Below, in pieces: positions 1 through 8,080 of a stretch of 64,000 nt of DNA. Each line of letters begins with the position of its first letter. The first letter of the stretch is position 1. The notes under the pieces were generated by a model. The model saw nothing but the letters and a program-made list of their open reading frames with translations. It was not told where the DNA came from and made no database searches. Source of the DNA: Streptomyces mashuensis (lineage in GTDB: Bacteria > Actinomycetota > Actinomycetes > Streptomycetales > Streptomycetaceae); assembly GCF_014654785.1 (NCBI RefSeq), contig NZ_BNBD01000005.1, positions 407,799 to 471,798 on the forward strand. The letters run 5' to 3'. The position numbers and the translations under genes are program-made.

Positions 1-120
1 GACACCACCCCCCGTGACCTGCACTGCGGCGACTTCGACGTGGACGAGGGCGCCATCGAGGTGGGCGTCGAGCTGTTCACGGCGGCGGCGCTGCTCGACG
101 GCGGGGCCCGGATGCCGTAG
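1..120 (+). CDS. C-terminal end of an M20-family amidohydrolase/peptidase (partial)
   Basis: The window opens inside a gene read in frame 1 that ends with TAG at 118-120, leaving 39 residues. The tail contains DLHCGDFDVDEGAIEVGV followed by a small hydrophobic helix. It resembles the C-terminus of M20/ArgE-type amidohydrolases, where a late His-rich segment precedes a final helix, but catalytic and metal residues lie outside the window, so the family call rests on this tail only. It runs in the same direction as the importer genes downstream, separated by 240 bases that hold a promoter region. Confidence 0.45.
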   Translation, partial: DTTPRDLHCGDFDVDEGAIEVGVELFTAAALLDGGARMP

Positions 121-296
121 AAGCTCGCGCAGACCCCTTGTAGACCCGTACGAAATTGGGTAAGGGCCGTTCCCGGCTTGTGCCCCTGGCGCGGCCCATT
201 CCACCGGATCGGATACCGGTCAAACCCGTCAAGACCGGATCAAGCCTGGTTCGCGACGAATCGATAACGGCTTACAGCTACCCCTTTTATCTGCAT

Positions 297-312
297 CTAC
301 GCGCGTTACGAT
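297..312 (+). promoter_or_regulatory. Degenerate CTACGCGCGT operator and likely -10 upstream of the BMP lipoprotein gene
   Basis: CTACGCGCGT at 297-306 matches ten of twelve bases of the palindrome found intact upstream of the ATPase, add, deoC and pnp genes. The right arm is disturbed (TA instead of AG). TACGAT at 307-312 could be the -10 box, so a bound repressor would cover the promoter. The start codon lies at 361. Shared control with the other nucleoside genes is inferred from the repeated sequence. Confidence 0.5.
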
Positions 313-360
313 CCCCCGTGAACCAGCGCCAATGGAGGCGCTTCGAGTGAAGGGGCCCTC

Positions 361-1392
361 GTGCGCCGGGTATCCAAGATCACTGCTGCGGGCGTTGCCA
401 CCGCGGCTCTCGCATTCACCCTTTCCGCCTGCGGCGAGTCCTCCACCGAGTCCGGTGGCGGCAAGTCCAAGGGCATCGGTCTTGCCTACGACGTCGGCGG
501 CCGTGACGACCACTCCTTCAACGAGTCCGCCGCCCGCGGCATGGACCGTGCCCAGAAGGAGCTGGGGATCTCCGGCCGCGACATGACGGCGAAGAACGGC
601 GAGACCGAGGCGGACCGCGAGCAGCGGCTGAACTCCCTGGCCGAGGCGGGCTACAACCCGGTCATCGGCGTGGGCTTCAACTACTCGAAGTCGATCGAGA
701 AGGTCGCCAAGGACTTCCCGAACACCACCTTCGCCGTGGTGGACTCGGTTGCCCCGGGCAAGAACATCGACAGCATCACCTTCGGTGAGCACGAGGGCTC
801 CTACCTGGCCGGCGTCGCCGCCGCGCTGAAGTCCAAGAACCACAAGGTCGGCTTCATCGGTGGCGTGAACAACGCCCTGATCCAGAAGTTCCAGGCCGGT
901 TTCGAGCAGGGCGCCAAGGAGACCGACCCGAACGTCGAGGTCACCTCGGAGTACCTGTACGCGAACAACGACAAGGGCTTCAACGACCCCGCGGCCGCCA
1001 AGGAGAAGGCCAAGGGCATGCTCGACCGCGGCATCGACGTGATCTACACGGCGGCCGGCCTCTCCGGCAACGGCTCCATCGAGGCCATCGCGGGCCAGAA
1101 GGACGCCTGGGCGATCGGCGTCGACTCGGACCAGTACCAGCAGCCGGGCCTGGCCAAGTACAAGGACCACATCCTCACCTCCGTGGTGAAGAACGTGGAC
1201 GTGGCGGTCTTCGAGCTCGCCAAGAGCGTCAAGGACGGCAAGCCGCTGACGGGCAACCACCAGTACCTGCTCAAGGACGGCGGCGTCTCGCTGTCCACCT
1301 CGGGCGGCTTCATCGACGACATCAAGGACAAGATCGAGGCCGCGAAGCAGAAGGTCGTGAGCGGTCAGGTCAAGGTCAAGACCGCCCCGTGA
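361..1392 (+). CDS. BMP-family nucleoside-binding lipoprotein of an ABC importer
   Basis: This is the substrate-binding component of a nucleoside ABC importer, anchored on the outer face of the membrane. The 343-residue product starts with a lipoprotein signal: basic residues, a hydrophobic stretch and the lipobox LSAC with the lipidated Cys at residue 24. The remainder fits the BMP (PnrA/NupN-like) fold, with the early segment GLAYDVGGRDDHSFNESA and a later AAGLSGNGSIEAI segment. GTG at 361 is preceded by GAAGGGG, a suitable ribosome site. ATPase and permease genes follow in the same direction, and cytidine deaminase and thymidine phosphorylase follow those, supporting nucleosides as ligands. 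The exact nucleoside is unknown. Confidence 0.9.
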   Translation: MRRVSKITAAGVATAALAFTLSACGESSTESGGGKSKGIGLAYDVGGRDDHSFNESAARGMDRAQKELGISGRDMTAKNGETEADREQRLNSLAEAGYNPVIGVGFNYSKSIEKVAKDFPNTTFAVVDSVAPGKNIDSITFGEHEGSYLAGVAAALKSKNHKVGFIGGVNNALIQKFQAGFEQGAKETDPNVEVTSEYLYANNDKGFNDPAAAKEKAKGMLDRGIDVIYTAAGLSGNGSIEAIAGQKDAWAIGVDSDQYQQPGLAKYKDHILTSVVKNVDVAVFELAKSVKDGKPLTGNHQYLLKDGGVSLSTSGGFIDDIKDKIEAAKQKVVSGQVKVKTAP

Positions 1393-1491
1393 CGCCGGGC
1401 CGGCAGCGGCCGGCCCAGTGACACGCAAGGACTGCGGGCCCGGCGGCAGGGGAGGCACCCCGGCCACCGGGCCCGCACATACGAGCACAAC

Positions 1492-1534
1492 GCTACGCGC
1501 GTAGCACCGCCTGATGCGGAGTCGACACGTGTAG
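1492..1534. promoter_or_regulatory. Palindromic operator GCTACGCGCGTAGC with a second degenerate copy 30 bp downstream
   Basis: A perfect 14-base palindrome, GCTACGCGCGTAGC, lies at 1492-1505. A weaker relative, CGACACGTGTAG, lies at 1523-1534, its centre 30 bases (three helical turns) further on. Both are in the 231-base gap between the lipoprotein and ATPase genes. The same core occurs before add, deoC and pnp. Two sites on one DNA face suggest cooperative binding. The protein that binds them is not identified. Confidence 0.65.
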
Positions 1535-1623
1535 CGTCGCCCCCGCCCCGGCCGGGCGCCCGTACCCCCGCACGGAGCAACCGGCTCCCCGCTCCCGCTC
1601 CCTTTCCCCGAGGAGAGTGCGCC

Positions 1624-3270
1624 ATCAAAGCGTCCACCACAGAGACCAGCAGTACCGCCCCCGCGGTGGAACTCGCCGGCATCACCAAGCGGTTCCCCGG
1701 AGTCGTGGCCAACCACGACATCCACCTGACCGTCCGCCGCGGCACCGTCCACGCGCTGTGCGGCGAGAACGGCGCCGGCAAGTCGACCCTGATGAAGATC
1801 CTCTACGGCATGCAGAAGCCGGACGAGGGCACCATCACCCTGGACGGCGAGCAGGTCAGCCTGAACAGCCCCGCCGACGCCATCTCCCGCGGCATCGGCA
1901 TGGTCCACCAGCACTTCATGCTGGCGGACAACCTCACCGTCCTCGAGAACGTCGTCCTCGGCGCCGAGAAGCTCCACGGCATCGGCAACAAGGCCCGCGC
2001 GAAGATCAAGGAGATCTCCGACGCGTACGGCCTGGGCGTGCGCCCCGACGTCCTCGTCGAGGACCTCGGCGTCGCCGACCGCCAGCGCGTGGAGATCCTC
2101 AAGGTCCTCTACCGCGGCGCGCGCACCCTCATCCTCGACGAGCCGACCGCCGTCCTGGTGCCGCAGGAGGTCGACGCGCTCTTCGACAACCTGCGCGAGC
2201 TGAAGTCCGAGGGCCTCACGGTCATCTTCATCTCCCACAAGCTGGGCGAGGTGCTCTCCGTCGCGGACGACATCACCGTCATCCGCCGCGGCACCACCGT
2301 CGGCACCGCGATCCCCAGCGAGACCACGCCCAAGCAGCTCGCCGAGCTGATGGTGGGCGAGGAGCTGCCCTCGCCGGAGACCCGCGAGTCGACCGTCACC
2401 GACGTGCCGATGCTCACCGTCGACGGCCTGCACCTGTCGGCCACCGACTCCGACGGCGTCGTCCGCGCCGTCCTCGACGGCATCTCCTTCACCATCCACA
2501 AGGGCGAGGTCCTCGGCCTCGCGGGCGTGGAGGGCAACGGCCAGGCCGAGCTGGTCGAGGCGATCATGGGCATGCGCCGTCCCGACGGCGGCACCGTGAC
2601 CCTCGACGGCGAGGACATCACCCAGACGCCCACCCGCAAGCGGCGCGAGAGCGGCATCGGCTACGTCCCCGAGGACCGCCACCGCCACGGCCTGCTGCTG
2701 GAGGCGCCGCTGTGGGAGAACCGCATCCTCGGCCACGTCACCGAGAAGCCCAACAGCAAGCGCGGCCTGCTCGACCTCAAGGCCGCCCGCAACGACACCG
2801 AGCGCATCGTGCGCGAGTACGACGTGCGGACCCCCGGCATCGAGGTCACCGCGGCCTCCCTCTCCGGCGGCAACCAGCAGAAGCTGATCGTCGGCCGTGA
2901 GATGAGCCACGAGCCCAAGCTGCTCATCGCCGCCCACCCCACGCGCGGCGTGGACGTCGGCGCGCAGGCGCAGATCTGGGACCAGATCCGCGAGGCGCGC
3001 CGCGAGGGCCTGGCGGTGCTGCTGATCTCCGCCGACCTGGACGAGCTGATCGGGCTCTCCGACACGCTGCGGGTGATGTTCCGCGGCCGCCTGGTCGCGG
3101 ACGCCGACCCGGCCACGATCACCCCGGAGGAGCTGGGCTCCGCCATGACGGGTGCCGCGTCGGGCCACCTGGAGCACCAGGAGGAGACCCCGGCGGAGGA
3201 GTCCGCCGAAGCCCCCGGCGAAGAGAACACGACCGACAACGAGACCCCGGAAGGCGGTGACTCGAAGTGA
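1624..3270 (+). CDS. Nucleoside ABC importer ATP-binding protein, two fused nucleotide-binding domains
   Basis: This double ATPase (NupO/RbsA-like architecture) powers the importer. The first domain has Walker A GENGAGKST at about residues 47-55 and Walker B LILDEPTA. The second has the relaxed Walker A GVEGNGQ usual for this family, signature LSGGNQQK and the HPTRGVDVGA segment. The acidic C-terminal tail is linker-like. The start is unusual: no ATG, GTG or TTG exists in frame between the preceding gene's stop and GTG 1666, which lacks a ribosome site. ATC at 1624 sits eight bases after GAGGAG and gives MKASTTET, so ATC is taken as a rare start codon. GTG 1666 would still leave both domains whole. 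Its stop overlaps the next gene's GTG by four bases. Confidence 0.9.
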   Translation: MKASTTETSSTAPAVELAGITKRFPGVVANHDIHLTVRRGTVHALCGENGAGKSTLMKILYGMQKPDEGTITLDGEQVSLNSPADAISRGIGMVHQHFMLADNLTVLENVVLGAEKLHGIGNKARAKIKEISDAYGLGVRPDVLVEDLGVADRQRVEILKVLYRGARTLILDEPTAVLVPQEVDALFDNLRELKSEGLTVIFISHKLGEVLSVADDITVIRRGTTVGTAIPSETTPKQLAELMVGEELPSPETRESTVTDVPMLTVDGLHLSATDSDGVVRAVLDGISFTIHKGEVLGLAGVEGNGQAELVEAIMGMRRPDGGTVTLDGEDITQTPTRKRRESGIGYVPEDRHRHGLLLEAPLWENRILGHVTEKPNSKRGLLDLKAARNDTERIVREYDVRTPGIEVTAASLSGGNQQKLIVGREMSHEPKLLIAAHPTRGVDVGAQAQIWDQIREARREGLAVLLISADLDELIGLSDTLRVMFRGRLVADADPATITPEELGSAMTGAASGHLEHQEETPAEESAEAPGEENTTDNETPEGGDSK

Positions 3271-4373
3271 AGACGTTCGACAAGAACAAGCTGATCCTGG
3301 CCGTCGCCGCGCCCGTGCTGGCCATCGTCACCGCCCTGGTGATCACGTCCGCCATCATCGGCGCCACGGGCAAGGACCCCTTCCACGCCTTCCAGGTGAT
3401 GCTGGACTTCGGCTCCAAGAGCGACAGCCAGGTCTGGATCATCAACAAGGCGACGCCGTACTACCTGTCCGCGCTGGCCGTCGCCATCGGCTTCCGGATG
3501 AACCTCTTCAACATCGGCGTCGACGGCCAGTACCGCATCGCGGCGTTCTTCGCCGCCGTCGTCGGTGGCGCGCTCACCCTGCCCGGGATCATCCAGATCC
3601 CGCTGATCATCCTGGTCGCCATGGCCGTGGGCGCGATCTGGGCCGGCATCGCCGGCCTGCTGAAGACCACGCGCAACGTCAACGAGGTGATCAGCACCAT
3701 CATGCTGAACGCCATCGGCGCGTCGGTCATCGGCTACCTGCTGCAGGACGGGCGGCTGGCAGAGAAGGAGGGCAACCTGATCCACACGCCCTACCTGCCC
3801 GACAGCGCGCACTTCTTCGAGATCCCGACCCAGCCCAAGCCGGTCTACGGCTTCGTGGTGATCGCGGCCCTCGCGGGCGTCGCCTACTGGTACGTCCTCA
3901 GCCGCACCCGGTTCGGCTTCGACCTGCGCACGGTCGGCCGTTCCGAGTCGGCCGCCCAGGCCAGCGGCGTCAACGTCAAGCGCATGGTTGTGACGTCCAT
4001 GGTGCTGTCCGGCGCCATGGCCGGCCTCGTCGGCATGCCGACCCTGCTCGGCGTCTCGTACAACTACGGCACCGACTTCCCCACCGGCATCGGCTTCACC
4101 GGCATCGCCATCGCCCTGCTGGGCCGCAACAACCCCGTCGGCATGGCGCTCGCCGCCCTGCTCTGGGGCTTCCTGGAGCGCACCGGCACCCAGCTGGAGT
4201 TCGAGGGCTACGCCCAGGAGATCGTCGGCGTGATGCAGGGCGTCATCGTCCTGTGCGTCGTCATCGCCTACGAGGTCGTGCGCCGGTACGGCCTCAAGGC
4301 CCAGCAGCGCAAGGTCGGCGAGGAGCTCGCCGCCCAGGCCCGTAAGAGCGACAAGGCGGAGGTATCCGCGTGA
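3267..4373 (+). CDS. Nucleoside ABC importer permease (first)
   Basis: This is an integral membrane permease of the BPD_transp_2 family (368 residues), equivalent to NupP/YufP. It has about nine hydrophobic segments. The first spans roughly residues 9-32, before an extracytoplasmic loop. The cytoplasmic coupling loop TRFGFDLRTVGRSESAAQ, near residue 215, contacts the ATPase in this family. The GTG start overlaps the ATPase stop as GTGA, and its own stop overlaps the next permease in the same way, so the three subunits are translationally coupled. Together with the lipoprotein and the second permease it forms a complete importer. Confidence 0.9.
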   Translation: MKTFDKNKLILAVAAPVLAIVTALVITSAIIGATGKDPFHAFQVMLDFGSKSDSQVWIINKATPYYLSALAVAIGFRMNLFNIGVDGQYRIAAFFAAVVGGALTLPGIIQIPLIILVAMAVGAIWAGIAGLLKTTRNVNEVISTIMLNAIGASVIGYLLQDGRLAEKEGNLIHTPYLPDSAHFFEIPTQPKPVYGFVVIAALAGVAYWYVLSRTRFGFDLRTVGRSESAAQASGVNVKRMVVTSMVLSGAMAGLVGMPTLLGVSYNYGTDFPTGIGFTGIAIALLGRNNPVGMALAALLWGFLERTGTQLEFEGYAQEIVGVMQGVIVLCVVIAYEVVRRYGLKAQQRKVGEELAAQARKSDKAEVSA

Positions 4374-5665
4374 GCACGACCTTCACCTCCGCTCTCGCCG
4401 AGCGGCTGAGCGGCAAGAACAAGAAGGACGACAAGGGCCGCCGCAAGCTCTCCTACCCCGTCGTCCTGCTGATCCTCGCGGGCGGCCTGCTGCTGCTCTC
4501 GGCGCTGCGCGTCATCACCGGCGCCGGCGACCTGACCTCCTCCGGCCAGTGGAGCGGCGCGCTCGGCGCGGCCGTGCCCATCGGCCTCGCGGGTCTGGGC
4601 GGCCTGTGGGCCGAGCGCTCCGGCGTCGTCAACATCGGCCTCGAGGGCATGATGATGCTCGGCACGTTCAGCGCCGGCTGGGTGGGCTGGCAGCACGGCC
4701 CGTGGGCGGCCGCGGCCGCCGGCATCGTGGGCGGCGCCCTCGGCGGCCTGCTGCACGCCATCGCCACCGTCACCTTCAACGTGGACCACATCATCTCCGG
4801 TGTGGCCATGAACATCCTGGCGCTGGGCGTCACCCAGTACCTGGCCAAGCTGTGGTTCGGTGCCCCGGGCAGCGCGGCGCAGCAGGCGGGCGGCAACGAC
4901 AAGCAGTCGCCCGTCATGGAGAACATGCCGAACTTCTCGGTGCCCGGCCTGTCCGACTGGCTGCACTCCATCGAGAAGCACCACTGGTTCCTGGTCTCCG
5001 ACCTCGCCGGCATGCTCGACGGCCTCGTCTCCGACGTCTCGTGGCTGACGATCGTCGCGGTGCTGCTCTTCGTCGGCACGTTCTTCGTGCTGTGGCGCAC
5101 CTCGTTCGGCCTGCGGCTGCGGTCCTGCGGCGAGAGCCCGGTGGCCGCCGAGTCGCTCGGCGTCAACGTCTACACGTACAAGTACGCGGCCGTGATCGTC
5201 TCGGGCGCCCTCGCCGGCCTCGGCGGCGCGTTCCTGGCCATCGGCACGCACATGTACTCGGACGGCCAGACGGGTGGCCGTGGCTACATCGGCCTCGCCA
5301 CCATGATCTTCGGCAACTGGCGGCCGGGCGGCGTGGCCATGGGTGCCGGCCTGTTCGGCTTCATGGACAGCCTCCAGCTGCGTTCGGGCGGCCCGACCGT
5401 CCACGCGCTGCTGCTGCTCGTCGCGGTGCTGCTGGTGGGCCTGGCCCTGTGGCGGTTCAAGGGCGGCAAGGTCAAGGTGGCCGTCGCCAGCGCCGTCGTG
5501 GCCGTGCTGCTGATCGGCTGGTACGCCGGCACGAAGACGGTGCCGCTGGAGTTCGTCGACGCCACGCCGTACGTCGCCACGCTGCTGGTGCTGTCGCTGT
5601 CCGCGACACGGCTGCGCATGCCGAAGGCCGACGGCAAGCCGTACCGGAAGGGCCAGGGCAAGTGA
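4370..5665 (+). CDS. Nucleoside ABC importer permease (second)
   Basis: This is the second BPD_transp_2 permease (431 residues), equivalent to NupQ/YufQ. A basic cytoplasmic N-terminus is followed by roughly ten hydrophobic segments. The family hallmark VVNIGLEGMMMLG lies near residue 90 and the coupling loop TSFGLRLRSCGESPVAAESL near 250. The stretch around residues 165-200 is hydrophilic, an enlarged external loop. It begins in a GTGA overlap with the first permease and ends in a GTGA overlap with cytidine deaminase, directly linking import to nucleoside breakdown. Confidence 0.9.
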   Translation: MSTTFTSALAERLSGKNKKDDKGRRKLSYPVVLLILAGGLLLLSALRVITGAGDLTSSGQWSGALGAAVPIGLAGLGGLWAERSGVVNIGLEGMMMLGTFSAGWVGWQHGPWAAAAAGIVGGALGGLLHAIATVTFNVDHIISGVAMNILALGVTQYLAKLWFGAPGSAAQQAGGNDKQSPVMENMPNFSVPGLSDWLHSIEKHHWFLVSDLAGMLDGLVSDVSWLTIVAVLLFVGTFFVLWRTSFGLRLRSCGESPVAAESLGVNVYTYKYAAVIVSGALAGLGGAFLAIGTHMYSDGQTGGRGYIGLATMIFGNWRPGGVAMGAGLFGFMDSLQLRSGGPTVHALLLLVAVLLVGLALWRFKGGKVKVAVASAVVAVLLIGWYAGTKTVPLEFVDATPYVATLLVLSLSATRLRMPKADGKPYRKGQGK

Positions 5666-6057
5666 CCTCCTCCGTGAACTGGGAGGACCTGCGGACGCAG
5701 GCCCGGGACGCCATGTCCCGGGCCTACGCCCCGTACTCCGGCTTCCCCGTCGGCGCCGCGGCCCTCGTGGACGACGGCCGCGTCGTGACCGGCTGCAACG
5801 TGGAGAACGCCGCGTACGGCGTGGCCCTCTGCGCCGAGTGCGGAATGGTTTCCGCACTGGTCGCCTCGGGCGGCGGCCGGCTGACGGCCTTCACCTGCTG
5901 CGACCGGCACGGCAACGTCCTGATGCCCTGCGGCCGCTGCCGCCAGCTCCTCTGGGAGCACGGCGGCCCCGAGCTGGCCGTGGACACGGCGTCGGGCATC
6001 CGGCCCCTGTCCGAGCTGCTGCCGGACGCGTTTGGGCCTGCTGACCTGAATCGTTGA
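5662..6057 (+). CDS. cdd: Cytidine deaminase
   Basis: This enzyme hydrolyses cytidine and deoxycytidine to uridine and deoxyuridine in the cytoplasm. The 131-residue protein has the length of the tetrameric short form. It shows the substrate segment GCNVENAAYG, the zinc and proton-shuttle motif CAECG (Cys, Ala, Glu), and the second zinc motif PCGRCRQ. GTG at 5662 is chosen because it gives a GTGA overlap with the permease stop and yields MTSSVNWEDL. The upstream fusion frame is not meaningful. A strong hairpin follows at 6073-6102, suggesting that the importer-cdd transcript ends or is attenuated before deoA. Confidence 0.93.
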   Translation: MTSSVNWEDLRTQARDAMSRAYAPYSGFPVGAAALVDDGRVVTGCNVENAAYGVALCAECGMVSALVASGGGRLTAFTCCDRHGNVLMPCGRCRQLLWEHGGPELAVDTASGIRPLSELLPDAFGPADLNR

Positions 6058-6072
6058 AAATATCCCTAAGCG

Positions 6073-6102
6073 CCGGACGGGCTGAGCTTTCAGCCCGTCC
6101 GG
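6073..6102 (+). terminator. Hairpin between cdd and deoA
   Basis: CCGGACGGGCTG at 6073-6084 pairs perfectly with CAGCCCGTCCGG at 6091-6102 around a six-base loop. There is no long T-run, as is usual in Streptomyces. It may fully or partly separate the importer-cdd message from deoA. Confidence 0.65.
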
Positions 6103-6159
6103 GTCACTTTCCGGCCCCGGGAAGACCTGAGGACTACGAACCTTAAGGAAAATGTGCTG

Positions 6160-7437
<1,278 letters not shown>

Positions 7438-7456
7438 TCACGGCGGATCGCTCACG

Positions 7457-7494
7457 CGGAGGGGGCCGGTGGTGCACACCACCGGCCCCCTCCG
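7457..7494. terminator. Bidirectional hairpin terminator after deoA
   Basis: An 18-base perfect stem (7457-7474 pairing with 7477-7494, core GGAGGGGGCCGGTGGTG) with a tiny loop lies between deoA and the convergent acetyltransferase gene. It can serve both transcripts. Confidence 0.8.
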
Positions 7495-7511
7495 TCGTAC
7501 CGACAGTGGTG

Positions 7512-7943
7512 TCAGCCCAGCTGCTTCTCGAAGTGGAAGGAGCTGATCACCATGCGCTCCCGCAGGTAGAACCGGTGAGCGTGCACGCGGTGCGTGCCCG
7601 AGTCCAGCGTCAGGCGGTGGCAGCCCGCCGCGCGGGCGTGCTCCTCCAGGTGGGCCAGCAGCGCCTGCCCGACGCCGCCCGAGCGTGCGCCCTCGGCGGT
7701 CACCAGGTCGTCCACGTACAGCATGCGCAGCGCCGACGTGTTCACCACGATCCGCCAGCCGGCGGCGCCCACGCACACACCGTCGTCCCCGTAGGCGGCG
7801 CTGAACCGCAGGCCCTGGCCGTGGCCCTCCGCGTACACCCCCTCGAACGTCTCCTCGGTGAGGTGCGGCCGCAGTTCTTGCAGCACGGGCAGGAGTTCGG
7901 AGGCGAGCCGGGGGTCACCGGGCGCGAGATCGAAGATCTTCAT
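7512..7943 (-). CDS. GNAT-family N-acetyltransferase
   Basis: This cytoplasmic acetyl-CoA-dependent acyltransferase of 143 residues has an unknown acceptor. The fold follows GNAT order: N-terminal helices, the beta-strand pair GVCVGAAGWRIV, motif A MLYVDDLVTAEGARSGGVGQALLAHL (acetyl-CoA pyrophosphate loop, Arg/Gly rich) and the closing AHRFYLRERM segment with the usual FY pair. It is convergent with deoA across a terminator and divergent from the metabolite operon. Nothing ties it functionally to either neighbour. It may be an ordinary GNAT or a self-protection enzyme. Confidence 0.8.
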   Translation of the reverse strand: MKIFDLAPGDPRLASELLPVLQELRPHLTEETFEGVYAEGHGQGLRFSAAYGDDGVCVGAAGWRIVVNTSALRMLYVDDLVTAEGARSGGVGQALLAHLEEHARAAGCHRLTLDSGTHRVHAHRFYLRERMVISSFHFEKQLG

Positions 7944-8029
7944 GGCCGCACCCTAACCGCACGCCCTGACGTCGCCCTGGCCGCGCCCTGACCGCGCTCT
8001 GGCCGCGCCCCGACCGCAGTCGAGCGGCA

Positions 8030-8074
8030 CCATACGGCGGACCATACGTTGCCCATACAGAGCGTTCCTACGGT
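8030..8074 (+). promoter_or_regulatory. Promoter region of the metabolite operon with three CCATAC direct repeats
   Basis: CCATAC occurs at 8030-8035, 8042-8047 and 8053-8058, spaced 12 and 11 bases apart, so the copies lie on one DNA face. TACGGT at 8069-8074 fits a -10 box whose predicted transcript start (8081) is the GTG of the first gene, implying a leaderless message. Hexamer direct repeats about 11 bp apart just upstream of -10 are the known layout of SARP-type activator sites. Assignment to a SARP is inference, and no SARP gene is in the window. Confidence 0.5.
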
Positions 8075-8080
8075 GAGGGC

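Noticed and set aside
229..3177. Very long open frame on the minus strand, opposite the lipoprotein and ATPase genes
   Set aside because: Antisense frame kept open by high GC. Its product is a Val/Asp/Gly/Arg-rich sequence without motifs, while the plus-strand genes are clear family members.
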